This document shows positions 30,781 through 41,798 of a DNA stretch of 64,000 nt, piece by piece. The translations under genes were made by a program, and so were the position numbers. The notes beneath the pieces were generated by a model. It searched no databases. It saw only the letters and a list, made by a program, of their open reading frames with translations, and had not been told where the DNA came from. The stretch comes from Tritrichomonas musculus (taxonomy: Eukaryota > Parabasalia > Tritrichomonadida > Tritrichomonadidae), in the NCBI GenBank assembly GCA_039105265.1, contig JAPFFF010000010.1, forward strand, positions 3,038,001 through 3,102,000. The letters run 5' to 3'. How positions within the stretch are numbered: the stretch's first letter is position 1; each line of letters begins with the position of its first letter.

Positions 30781-32825
30781 AATAATTATATAAATATAAA
30801 ATTAATTGTCATGTTTCAAAAGATATAAGAATGAAATTAAATTAATTAATTTAATTAATTTAATGTTTTCACCAATCATCTATAATATATAATAGAATAT
30901 ATGTTATTATTATTGTTCAGTGACTAAGATATTATCATAATTCAAAATCAAATAAACTATTGAAAATTTTAAAGTAAGTTATAGAATTCATATTAAAATT
31001 TTAAATGCTCATATATCAATTCTTGATTTTATCATAATAACAAAAACGATCATTATAAAGCAAATGTATGTTTTTTTGAATATAAAATTAAAAATTGATA
31101 AAAATTACTGATGAAATATCGAGATTACATTTGAATTACGTTTATAATAAGTTTAAATTTATTAAAAATCTTGATTTTTATCCTTTAAAAAACAAAACTA
31201 GAAAAAAGTAGTAGTGTATTTTTAAATCTTATTAAATATATCATGCATTTGATGCATTTTTATTTACCATATTCATATCAATTTAAAAATATCATTAATA
31301 AATGACAGATTTTTAAAAAGCTTTCTATCGATTTTTTTGTTAAAATCATATGCGAAAAACTATGAAGAATGTTATTTAACGATATATTACTTTCTGTTTA
31401 AATTGAAAAACTAAAAATTGCGATTATTAGATATCAATCGTTGATTTGAAAATCGATGAGTTGAACTTTTATATCGCAATATGTAATGTATATTTTGATC
31501 ATACACAACATTCACGCACTTATATGCTTATTTTTGAGGAATTAGCCGCAATCTAATTATATATCTTGAGTAGATAAGGAATTTTCGGATGAAACTCACG
31601 TCACTTTAATCTTCATCAGTCAGTGATCAAAATATATTTTTTTGGGATTTTTTCGCTGCATTCTTTGCATTGATTGGTAAAAAAAACTCACTATTTTTTG
31701 AATTTTCTCAAAAAAAATCACTATTTTTTAAAAAATTTTCAAAAAATTCACAATTTTTATTTTTTTATTTAAGGGTGCGGGATATTTGAAGTTTTTTAAA
31801 TATCTAATTAATTACAACCAACATTTATAAATTAAATATATAAAAATAATTTTTGACTATTTACTTGGAATATGCATTTTTAAATAATTTTAAATAATTA
31901 GAAGATATTTGTATTTTAATTATTTTCAAAGACTCTCTGAAAAAAATTCTATATTTTTTCTGAAATTATTCATAGTTTTATTTTTATATCCAGCTTTCAA
32001 TTATTAATTTTAAATTTTTTTTACTAGAAAAACATTTTTATATCAATCATTATATAAAATTAATATCATATGTATATATGCTTTTTAAATTAATGATTAA
32101 ATGGCATTTGCAATTATTTTTTTATTCATGATATATATCTTCTACATTCCATGAATTTGTTGTATTAACTGATTAAATTATTTTTCTTTCATTATTAAAC
32201 AAATTCTTTTCGTTTTATTCATTTTTTATTTATTTATTTAATGAAGTTTATTATTTTAAAGTTGATTAACAAAAAAATTCACTTTGAGAAAGTTATATTT
32301 ATTTATTAACAAATATTGCAACATTACTTTTTGGAGTTTCATGAATACTGTTTTAAAAAATATCTTTTAAAAACAAAAAATAAAAATTAAAGGCTCCAAT
32401 AGTTTTTTTTGCATATCGAATTTATATAGAAAAAGTGGTTATTGAAAAAAAGCTATGTGATCATTGATTTCTATATCTAATGTTCCAATATTTTATAAGA
32501 ATGATGAATAATGAATAAGCAATATTACAATGTTGAGAGTTTTTGAAAATGTTGGTTGCATTCGAAATTGAAAACACAAAACATCATTTAATTCAAAACC
32601 ATAATAATCTATACAAAATATAAAATTATTTTGAAATGTTTGAGTATTTTTAAAGTCCATTTGCATTATTAAATAATTAAAAAATATCATAGATAAAGCT
32701 AGAAAAAAAAGCAAATTTTGAGAAGATGAGTATACTTTATTTTGAATATATGTTAACTTTTTAAATGTATTTAACGTATAAATTTAACTTTTTGTATGTC
32801 AATCATCAAATTTTTGATAACAATA

Positions 32826-32950
32826 AACGTAGTTATCATAATTTTCTATAGAATAAACGTATTTATCAGAATTTTGAATACTTTTAACGTCTTCATTAGG
32901 TTTTTAAATGCATTAAACGTCTTCATTAGGTTTTTGAATGCATTAAACGT
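32826..32950 (+). repeat. AACGT array with exact 30-bp period
   Basis: AACGT occurs at 32826, 32856, 32886, 32916 and 32946, each exactly 30 bp apart. The units 32886-32915 and 32916-32945 differ at a single base; the two earlier units are more diverged but keep the phase. The last AACGT lies 13 bp before the transposase ATG. This looks like a cluster of protein-binding sites on one helix face, for transcription or for transposase autoregulation (inference). Confidence 0.85.
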
Positions 32951-32958
32951 ATATTTTT

Positions 32959-34353
32959 ATGTTTCGTGATTTCATTGCAAGCTTTTCTTCTCTGACTTCA
33001 TTATTATACATGGCACCTAAATCAAAGCAAGCCAAGCATTGCAGGAAAATTGCAATTGATCGACTGGCTAAAAAAACACCTGAAGCACCTCAGCCAAATC
33101 CTAAATTAAGTCCAAGGCTCATGGTAATGAATGGTCTTCTCACAGGAAATAGCTATGAAGGAGTTAAAAAGCAAGCTACAATGATGAATACTCCAACTCC
33201 GTCGAAACGTACATTTTTTAATTGCCAAAAGCAAGTGTTAACTGATGTAATAAATACAGTAAAAGAAAGTTGCAAGCAGAATGCAGATAACATAAAAGAA
33301 AATTCATCTATATCGATTGATGGTCAATGGAATCATAAAAGGCATGGTTCTTACTCCACTGTTTCTTTTTTCGATCAAAAGCAAAAGAAAATAGTAGATT
33401 TTGAAAGTGTTTCTAATGGAAATTATGGTGCAAACAAAGATGTAAAATCATCCAATATGGAAACAGTCGGCATTGAAAAAGGATTGAATGAACTTGATTC
33501 AAAAATTGCCAACAAAAATATCAGAATATGTCATGATCATGACAATAAAACATCAAACCTTTTAAAGAAACACAAAGAACTTGGTTTAACTGAGAGTTTA
33601 GATCCAGGACATGCATGCCAAGAAATAAAGAGAAATGCAAATAATTACTTTGAAAAGTATTCACGCACGTTAAAAAATAAAAATGATCCATCCAAAAACA
33701 CTTACAAAAAGTGTTTTGAAATTTTCTCAACACTAATTGTCAAGATCATTTCTTGGTTTAAATTTGTAATATTTAATGTTAAAGAGACAAAAATGAGAGA
33801 ACAGATGTGGTTAAATATGACTAATCATGTGATTGGAAATCACAAAAACTGCATTCATCCTAACGAAATGTATGGCCTTAGAAAAGTGGGGCGCCCCAAA
33901 AAGTTTACTGATCACAATAACTCATTCTGGGAATGGGAGCAAGGGAAAACTAATGACCAATTTCAAAAAGAACTTGATAAGTTTCTTGCAAAAAATACAC
34001 CTCTCATTAGAGAAACCGGTACAGTGAGGACTCAAGACAATGAATCGTTAAATTCGATGATTAGTAAAACAATTCCCAAAAATAAAGTTTTTCACACGAG
34101 CAACGAAGCTCGTGCAGCAATAGCTGTGGGGAGGAAAAATGATCCATATTTTGATTCAAAAATTTTGAATAAAATTTGTCCTGGATCAATTTCAACTCCA
34201 TTAATGCAGGAGATGAAACACGATGAGGAAATAAAATTCAATGAAAAAGAAAAGCGCAAAAGACCATATGATAAAAAAGTAAAAAATGAAATACGAGCAC
34301 AAAGTAGACTCTTGAACCAAAATGACCAAGGTGATTATAAAGAAAAGAAATGA
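32959..34353 (+). CDS. Kolobok/Mutator-like transposase
   Basis: The 464-residue frame starts at ATG 32959; a second ATG at 33010 (MAPKSKQ) is also possible. The N-terminus is basic. A probable RNase-H-like DDE core begins with 'SISIDGQWNHKRHGSYS' near residue 114, which is similar to the DGTW-type first acidic motif of this group. It continues with 'IRICHDHDNKTSN' near 190 (second acidic residues) and 'RTQDNESLNSMISKTIPK' near 358 (final Glu in the NESLN motif). A GRPKK patch near 312 resembles an AT-hook. The protein would cut and paste the surrounding element. The frame is uninterrupted. The superfamily was assigned from motif order and the TTAA flanks, not from a search. Confidence 0.65.
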   Translation: MFRDFIASFSSLTSLLYMAPKSKQAKHCRKIAIDRLAKKTPEAPQPNPKLSPRLMVMNGLLTGNSYEGVKKQATMMNTPTPSKRTFFNCQKQVLTDVINTVKESCKQNADNIKENSSISIDGQWNHKRHGSYSTVSFFDQKQKKIVDFESVSNGNYGANKDVKSSNMETVGIEKGLNELDSKIANKNIRICHDHDNKTSNLLKKHKELGLTESLDPGHACQEIKRNANNYFEKYSRTLKNKNDPSKNTYKKCFEIFSTLIVKIISWFKFVIFNVKETKMREQMWLNMTNHVIGNHKNCIHPNEMYGLRKVGRPKKFTDHNNSFWEWEQGKTNDQFQKELDKFLAKNTPLIRETGTVRTQDNESLNSMISKTIPKNKVFHTSNEARAAIAVGRKNDPYFDSKILNKICPGSISTPLMQEMKHDEEIKFNEKEKRKRPYDKKVKNEIRAQSRLLNQNDQGDYKEKK

Positions 34354-36103
34354 ATAAACATTTGATTAACTTATTTGGTTTTATTTTATGATTTTAAATA
34401 AATTATTAAAAAAATTAAATTAATCTGAAAATCATATAATATATCAAATTTTGCCAATTTCGAAAAAACTAATAAATGAATAAATACAAGTAAAGTATCG
34501 ATATTTATGTAAAAAAAATAAAGAAAAAATATGTCTACTAAATTATTTTGGCAAAAAAAAAAAAAAGCATCTGTTTGAATCAACTAGCAAATATTTGTAA
34601 ATAAGAGGAAATTCAAATATATGATATCAAAATTTGAAATAATTCAATAAAACACGCTATAATAACATACTAATTCTTATTTTTAATTTTTAAATTCAGA
34701 ATCTGTGATTTTGAATGAAGTGCAAAAAAATAAGCTAGGAAAAAAATTAAGCATCATTATAAATTAAAATTATAAATTAAGCCTACTAAATTAACTCCAT
34801 GGCTTTTCAATTAGTAAAAAAAAAAAGCATCTGTTTGAATCAGCTAGCAAATATTTGTAAATAAGAGGAAATTCAAATATATGATATCAAAATTTGAAAT
34901 AATTCAATAAAACACGCTATAATAACATACTAATTCTTATTTTTAAAATTTTAAATTCAGAATCTGTAATTTTGAATGAAGTGCAAAAAAATAAGCTAGG
35001 AAAAAAATTAAGCATCATTATAAATTAAAATTATAAATTAAGCCTACTAAATTAACTCCATGGCTTTTCAATTAGTAAAAAAAAAATAAGCATCTGTTTG
35101 AATCAGCTAGCAAATATTTGCAAATAAGAGGAAATTCAAATATATGATATCAAAATTTGAAATAATTCAATAAAACACGCTATAATAACATATTAAATCA
35201 CAGATTCTGAATTTCTGTGAATGTTGTGAAATAAAACCAACTGTAAATTATCAACAAAATAAAGCAATCATAAAATAAGTTTGCTAAATGCGATAAATGA
35301 TCCTTTATGCTCCTTCTTTTCCTTGCTGACTGTAAAACTATATTATTGATTACAGTCAATATTTTCAGAAAAAGTATAGAATTTTTTTCTTAACATCATT
35401 GAAAAAATTTAAAACATAAATATCTTTATAGTATTTAAATTTATTTTTAAATAAATAAAATATATAGATTAACAAAAATTATTTACAATATATATTTTAA
35501 TATATTTAGTAAACATTAAATATTGATTGAATAACACTCAAGTATACTGCACCCTTAAAAAAAACGAAATGTGAAGTGAAAAAAGTGGAAAATTTTATTA
35601 TCTCCCTCTCTAAACATGTTTTTAATAAAAATTAAGAATAAATTTTAAATAATTAGTATGAATGTTAAAAAGTTATTAAAAGCTAATAATTACTATTGTG
35701 GGTTTTATTTAACTTTATAAGTTATTTTGATTTTAATTTATAAAAGCTATTTATAATATGATCATGAAGATATATGTTGATTTTAATTGTATTTAAACTT
35801 TTTGAGATGGGGCCTAAACGATCAATATTTGAGAGAGTGTCATCTACTCTATATTTAACTTAAGAATTAAATTGGAAATATTTATAAAATTTCACGATAT
35901 TATGGTTATATTTATTTAATACCAAAAAATTGATATATCAAATATCAAAAGGGCAAGCACTGAGACAAAGATTATCTTATTTATTATATTCAGATATATA
36001 TTCAAAAAGTTTATATCTCAAAACTTTTTGCGAGTTTAATTGTCCCTAATAAAAACCTGCCCTATTGATTTATATCAAAAATTTTATTTTAGTTCTTATA
36101 AAT
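34354..36103. other. Non-coding region: transposon tail and upstream region of the next gene
   Basis: The first 1.2 kb is the 3' part of the Kolobok-like element, largely the ~261-bp tandem repeat. From 35559 to 36103 the DNA is AT-rich without a coding frame. The frame of the following phosphatase gene is open from a TTG at 36065, but its first ATG is at 36104. The phrase AAACTTTTTG occurs twice nearby (about 35785 and 36020). Confidence 0.5.
34554..35196 (+). repeat. ~261-bp tandem repeat, about 2.4 copies
   Basis: The phrase GCATCTGTTTGAATCA starts at 34567, 34827 and 35090, giving periods of 260 and 263 bp. The copies are nearly identical across units that include CGCTATAATAACATA and CTCCATGGCTTTTCAATTAG. 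The third copy stops near 35196 and is followed by AATCACAGATTCTGAATT, which is the reverse complement of a segment inside the unit. The array lies within the Kolobok-like element. Confidence 0.9.
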
Positions 36104-37114
36104 ATGCATCACATTAACATCAATGTTGATGAATTAGGTCCAATTAAACTGGCAAAAATTTTTTATGATAACAAGCATCTTAATGAATCAATTATTCACA
36201 AAATTCTTCAACGTTTAATTGATGTATTATTTTTGGAGCCAAATGTTTTATATCTTCAAGCACCAATAATAGTTTGTGGTAATATACGTGGGGAACTTTA
36301 TGAACTTTTCCAAATTTTCTCAAAATCAGGAGATGATTTTTTAAATGCAACATCTGAACCTACCAAACTTAATAATTCATATTTATTTCTTGGAAACTAT
36401 GCAATTCGTGGATACAAAACAATTGAAACATTTATTTTTCTTGCATCTTTAAAGATAAAATATCCTAATCAAATATTTTTACTTCGAGGAAAAGATGAAC
36501 ACCCCAATGAAAATCAAATTAATGGTCTTTTTGAAGAATGTTTGTATCTTTATGGACATTCTGGCTTGTGGCATTTCATGAACGATGCTTTTATCTTTTT
36601 ACCAATTGCAGCTGTCATTGACAATAGAATATTTTGTGTAAATGGAGGACTTTCTCCAAGAATCAACTTTATTGGTCAAATAACAACTTTATATAGAAGA
36701 ACTCATAAAAATAAAGCTATTGAAGATTTGCTCTGGTCACGACCAGAAAGTGTTTCAAAATTCATCGTAAACAGAAAAAGTTTAGGCTATTATTTTGGCA
36801 AAAGGCAAACTTTTTCTTTCTTATATAACAATGGATTAATGAAGAGAGGTGAAAAATTAACTGATGATGATATTAAAGATCCAAGGAATGCTCTTATGAT
36901 TCTGTCTCTTGGTTACACAAAAGATGGATTTGAGTGGTGCCATGAAAACAAGATAGTTTTAATTTCGTCAGCACCGAAATACTTTCATGATATTAATTGT
37001 AATGGAGTGTTTGTGAAATTAACTAAAGATCAAGGTCCAAATATTATTAATATTGATCAAAGTAACAAAAAATACAATAAAAATGATGACACAGAGATCG
37101 AATATTTGTATTAA
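36104..37114 (+). CDS. PPP-family serine/threonine phosphatase homologue lacking metal ligands
   Basis: The first ATG at 36104 gives 336 residues, close to the usual PP1/PP2A length. The fold is recognisable throughout, but the signature motifs are altered. GDxHG reads GNIRG, GDYVDRG reads GNYAIRG, RGNHE reads RGKDE, HGGLSP reads NGGLSP and SAPNYC reads SAPKYF. The Asp and His residues that hold the two catalytic metals in PPP enzymes are therefore lost at several positions. This predicts a pseudophosphatase that could bind targets or regulatory subunits without dephosphorylating them. The frame is uninterrupted, so the protein appears to be under selection to be made. It is probably cytosolic or nuclear, as no signal peptide or membrane segment is seen. 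Confidence 0.85.
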   Translation: MHHININVDELGPIKLAKIFYDNKHLNESIIHKILQRLIDVLFLEPNVLYLQAPIIVCGNIRGELYELFQIFSKSGDDFLNATSEPTKLNNSYLFLGNYAIRGYKTIETFIFLASLKIKYPNQIFLLRGKDEHPNENQINGLFEECLYLYGHSGLWHFMNDAFIFLPIAAVIDNRIFCVNGGLSPRINFIGQITTLYRRTHKNKAIEDLLWSRPESVSKFIVNRKSLGYYFGKRQTFSFLYNNGLMKRGEKLTDDDIKDPRNALMILSLGYTKDGFEWCHENKIVLISSAPKYFHDINCNGVFVKLTKDQGPNIINIDQSNKKYNKNDDTEIEYLY

Positions 37115-37597
37115 TCATAATGAAAAATATGGTTTAAATGATCTTTATTCTTCTTATTAGTTATATGTACAAATAAAAATTACAGTTGTTCTCAAATGAA
37201 AAAGGGAATCAGAAAATCATTAATATTTTATCATTAAATTAATTTTATTTCAAACATTGTATAATATATTTTTAAGTTTGTAATCAAAAAAAAACGGGAA
37301 GAGATTTTTTGCATTTTTTATTAAAATATTCGAACAAAAAAAGGCAAAACAATTTCATTCCATATTAAATCCTTCATAAAAATGTTCGTTAATGTCTTTC
37401 ATGTGTGGATATTGTAATATTTTTTCTATTTCTTTTTTTTTCTTTTTGAAATGATCCAGTTATCATGAAAACTAAAAAGTCAGCAAAACCAGAGAATTTA
37501 ATTTCATATTTTAGATCATATTCAAATAAATAAATACGTAATCTATCCATAAACACTTGTTCAATATTTTCTTCTGAATTTTTCGTATAGAGATATT
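37115..37597. other. Convergent intergenic region
   Basis: This is the shared 3' region of the phosphatase gene and the kinase-Sel1 gene. It is AT-rich with an A-run and a T-run. Nothing else is recognised. Confidence 0.4.
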
Positions 37598-40500
37598 TTA
37601 CAACCGTTTTAATATATCTTCAAACTTTTGGGAAAACTTTGCTTCACATTGTTTAATTTCTGAATCTTTGTCGTAATTTACAATGTAAAACAAAAACAAT
37701 TCCGAAAAAAATGGCAAATATTCCCAAGATTCTTCAAGTAATTGAATTGCTTTTTGGACATCACGCTTAATATCAATTCCGAAATAATAAATCCTAGATA
37801 AATTATAATATGAAAAAGAATCTTTTTTCTGCTTAATAGCTTCACTAAAAAATTCGATAGCAGTTTGAATGCTTTTCTTAACAGTATCGCCATTTTTATA
37901 AATAATTCCAAGAGCATTTTTGGCACGATTTTCATTAAGACATGAAGCTTCTTTAAAATAATGAATTGCTTTATCAATATCACGCTGAATATATTTATTA
38001 GTATAATAAATTTCTCCTAAAAGATACTGTGCAAGTGAATTGTATTGATTTGCCGAGAGAGTCAAATAAGAAATTGCTTTATTAATATCAACAGGAACGT
38101 ATTGCGCATTACAATATATATAGCCAAGAAGATATTGTGCATATGAATTATTTTGATTTGATGATAAAGTTAAATAATGAATAGCTTTTGTAATATCTCG
38201 TGGTACATATTTACCTTCATAATAAATTTCGCCTAGACAATATTGCGAATGTGGGTTACTTTGATTCGAAGAAATTGTGAAATAATACATTGCTTTATTT
38301 ATATCAAATTGAATATATTTATTACTATAATAAATATATCCAAGTAGATATTGCGCTTCAGAATAATTTTGCTCTGATGAAAGAGTTAAATAATAAATCG
38401 ACTTTTTCATATCTCTACTAACATATTTTCCTTCGTAATAAATTACTCCTAGTAAATATTGTGATGCCTTGTTATTTTGATTTATAGAGAGTGTCAATAG
38501 ATGAATCGCTTTATTAATATCACGAGGAACACCTTTACCATCATAATATATTTCAGCAAGAAAATATTGTGCACTTGAATAGTTATGGTTTGATGCAAAT
38601 GTAAAATGATGAATGGCTTTGTTAATATCTTGTGGCAAATACTTGCCATTGTAGTAAATATAGCCCAGCATTGTATGTGCATCAATGTAATTTTGATCTG
38701 AAGATATAGTTAAATATTGAATAGCATTATTTATATCAACAGAAACATACTTACCAAGAAAATATATTTCTCCTAAAAAGTATGCTGCTTTTGGATGGTT
38801 TTGATTTAATGAAAGTGTAAAGTAATGAATCGCTTTATTGATATCACGTGAAACATATTGGGCTTTATAATAAATGTAGCCAAGGAAATATTGCGCCTCT
38901 TTATTATTATTTGTATTAGCTGCAAGTTCTAAATAATAAATACCTTTAGTTGTATCTCGAAACACATAACTGGCATCTATATAAATAAATCCAAGAAGGA
39001 ATTGTGCATCTGAATTATTTTGATTTGCTGAAAGATTTAAATAAAAAAGAGCTTTATTAATATCTCGTGAAACATATATGCCATTTAAAAACAATTCTCC
39101 CAAATAAAATTGTGCTTTTTGATTATTTAAACTAGACGAAGCTGTTAAATAATGAATAGCTCTTTTAATGTTTCTTTCAACATATTTACCATCACAAAAA
39201 ATTACACCCAAATAATATTGAGCAAATGAATTTTTATTATCTGCAGCAAGTGTTAAATAATAAATTGCTTTATCTATATCTCGTTTTATATATTTTGCAT
39301 CATAGTACATATAGCCAAGTAGAAACTGGGCATCCGAATTATAACCTTTTGATGAAAGAGTTAAATAATGAATTGCTTTATTAATATTTTTGTCTACATA
39401 CCTACCAAGATAATAGAGTTCACCAAGTAAAAAAAGAGCTTTTGGTTTTGATGAAGTTGCTAAATAATTAATTGCTTTATTAATGTCTTTTTCCACGTAT
39501 TTCCCATCATAATATATTTCTCCAAGAAAATAAAATGCATCTAAATTATTTTGTTTTGATGATAATGTAAAAAAATGGATTGCTTTATTGATATCTCGTG
39601 CGACATATTTCCCAAAATAATAAATTTTACCGAGATAAAACTGTGCTTCTTGATAATTTTGATCCGATGCAAGTGTAAAATAATATATTGCTTTATGGAT
39701 ATCATGAACACCATCTTGAATTGAATAATAAATTTGTCCAAGAAGATGTTGAGCATATAAATTATTTGAATTTGCTGAAAGTGTCAAATAATGAATAGCC
39801 TTATTAATATCACGTGGTATTATCAATATAATAAATAAAGCCAAGAAAATAATTAGCATATGAAAAATTATCTTCGGCTGAAAGAGTTAAATAATAAAGA
39901 GATTTTTGAATATCTTGAGTTACATTTCTTCCTTCAAAATAAGCTTGGCCAAGTATGTAAAGTGCCATTGAATTTTTCTGATCAGCTGAAAGAATTAAGT
40001 AATGAAGTCCTTTTTCAATATCTTGAGGTATATTACTCTTTCCATTAAAATATATGGAACCAAGAAATGATTGTGCAAAAGAAACACCAACTTTTTCTGA
40101 AAGAAGCGTTAAATAATGAATTGATAAATTAACATTTTTATCTATAAAAAAAATGCTTTTTAGTTTCGTCTCCAAGTATTCATCAGATAATTTAAGCAAA
40201 TTCTCAATTAATTGAACACGATATATAAAAAGTTGATCAATAATTGTTACAATTTCATTATTACTTTCATGAATTGGATTTGAAAGAAATATATCATCAA
40301 CAATTGTTTCAATATTTGGTCTTTCTTCAGGCAATTCTTTAATACATTTTTGATATATATCAACTAATTTATCATATTCAAAATTATTGCTGCACTTTTC
40401 AAATTTACTTAGTATAGAATGGATGATTTTCCCGAGTGAAAAAATATCTGACTTTTTTGAAAATTCATTTTTATTTAATAATTCTAGTGCTGCATATGAA

Positions 40501-41333
40501 GGATTACCTAAATTTCCAGTGATTACTTCTTCATCTTGTCTGGATCGATCGAAATCAATCAATATTGAGTGTTTATTTGAGTCAATGATGATGTTATCAG
40601 GCTTCAAATCTCTCAAAATAAAGTCTTTCAAATGAATAAATTCAATTGAAATTATGATCTCTAAAATGTTTCTAAACAAGTCTTGCTTGTCATTTATATT
40701 TTCAGGATTATTTATATAGCTTGATAACATTTGACCTTCTATGTATTCAATAATAATATAATTCAATGCTTTAGTGCGAATGGTTCCATAGAATTTCGGG
40801 AGAAAAGGATTTTTATTGTTTATTGCTTCATAGAAATTGAGCTCATGCTCAAATTGTCTAATAGACTCATCATCACAAACATCAAAATATTTTAAAACAT
40901 ATAATAATTGATCATTAGTATTGAAATAGAGTGAAGTTGATCCTCCAAAATTTTTTATTTTAATGAAATTCTGGATGCCGAAAGAAAAATCAATTTTTTG
41001 AAAATTTTTTTTTGATTTATTATATCGCTCTTGAGTTCGTATTTGACTTTTCTTGATAATGCACATAATTATTTGATTGACTATTCTTTTTGAAAGATTT
41101 GCTAGAAATAATTTTTGATCTTTATTTTCAAAAGCTGGAATTTTCTTAGTCATAATATCTTCGAATTTTTGGTGACAATTTTCATTTAAAAAGTATATTG
41201 GGGTTTTATTTTGATTTTCTGTGAAAAATTTTTGAAATAAAGGTAATTCCTTCGGTTCAAAAATAAAAATCAGATCATCGAATATTAACAGGAATAGTTC
41301 ATTTTTTTCAGAAATGACGAAATATCCAATCAT
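37598..41333 (-). pseudogene. Kinase-Sel1 repeat gene split by one frameshift
   Basis: The open frame runs upstream into a tRNA gene, so the start is placed at the first ATG after it, 41333. The first part (to 39810) carries a kinase domain with 'YVLKYF', 'FILRDLKPDNIIID' (His of HRD is Leu, Asp is kept) and 'LIDFDRSR' (DFD for DFG), followed by three Sel1 repeats. The second part (39859 down to 37598, a different frame) carries about twenty further Sel1 repeats of 36-37 residues with the consensus DINKAIHYLTLS..N. The frames overlap by 50 bp, and the repeat is cut mid-unit near 39815, where an indel that is not a multiple of three is needed. The gene would total about 1245 codons. It is either a recent pseudogene or a sequencing/assembly error in an AT-rich spot. 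Sel1 arrays are protein-binding solenoids. Confidence 0.75.
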
Positions 41334-41440
41334 AATTCCTGTCTCTAATTTAATTTGTTTAGATATATTACTAAAATAATCAAAATTTCTATGTAATACA
41401 TGATTTGTTATTTTCAAATAATTAAAAAAAATCAAAAAAT

Positions 41441-41513
41441 TGCTTTGGGCGTGACTCGAACACACGACCTTAGGATTATGAGACCTACGCTCTACCGACT
41501 GAGCTACCAAAGC
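41441..41513 (-). tRNA. tRNA-Met (anticodon CAU)
   Basis: The 73-nt gene folds as a standard cloverleaf. The acceptor pairs GCTTTGG with CCAAAGC and the discriminator is A. The D stem is GCTC/GAGC. The anticodon loop CTCATAA gives CAU. The T arm is GTGTG TTCGAGT CACGC. The anticodon stem has one T-T mismatch next to the loop. The internal A-box-like (TAGCTCAGTCGG) and B-box-like (GTTCGAGTC) promoter elements are present, and no intron is seen. The G1-C72 pair favours an elongator tRNA-Met. No CCA is encoded, as is normal in eukaryotes. Confidence 0.95.
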
Positions 41514-41798
41514 TTACATGAACTATCATTTAATCTTATAAAGTTAATTTTAAAAAATTTTGGATGCTTTTTTAATATTTACAGAATTGTATTATTAAAA
41601 TTTTTTTGTTGCTTAAAAAAATGGAGAGTTTTCAGTGGCTCATAGTGAGTTGTAGTTGACAAAGTTATTAAACAATTATTGAAATGATTCAAAAAAAAAA
41701 AAAAATTAAATGATTGTCGATGAAGGTAATAAAAAGATCAAAGGATGATATTTAAGTTTTTTTTAAATGAACTTTATTGTTTACTAAACCCCCATTTT

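Larger units (their letters stand above)
29958..31768. other. Non-coding AT-rich stretch with minisatellites
   Basis: No coding frame is supported on either strand. The region contains a perfect hairpin with an adjoining ~22-bp repeat and a 20-bp minisatellite, which are listed separately. Near 31680-31760 there are imperfect repeats of CACTATTTTTT separated by runs of A and T, just outside the left end of the Kolobok-like element. Confidence 0.5.
31773..35554 (+). mobile_element. Kolobok-like DNA transposon, 3782 bp, TTAA-flanked
   Basis: The left end begins GGGTGCGGGATATTTGA and the reverse-complemented right end begins GGGTGCAGTATACTTGA, so 14 of 17 positions agree. TTAA lies directly outside both ends (31769-31772 and 35555-35558). 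The enclosed 464-codon frame resembles Mutator-like/Kolobok transposases, a superfamily that targets TTAA. The element also contains an upstream array of AACGT words at 30-bp spacing and a ~261-bp tandem repeat after the gene. The intact frame and defined ends mean it could be autonomous. The imperfect terminal repeats suggest moderate age. The exact ends are inferred by eye. Confidence 0.65.

Noticed and set aside
41334-41510. N-terminal extension of the kinase-Sel1 frame
   Set aside because: The first 24 codons are the tRNA-Met gene read as protein, and the frame begins with TTG.
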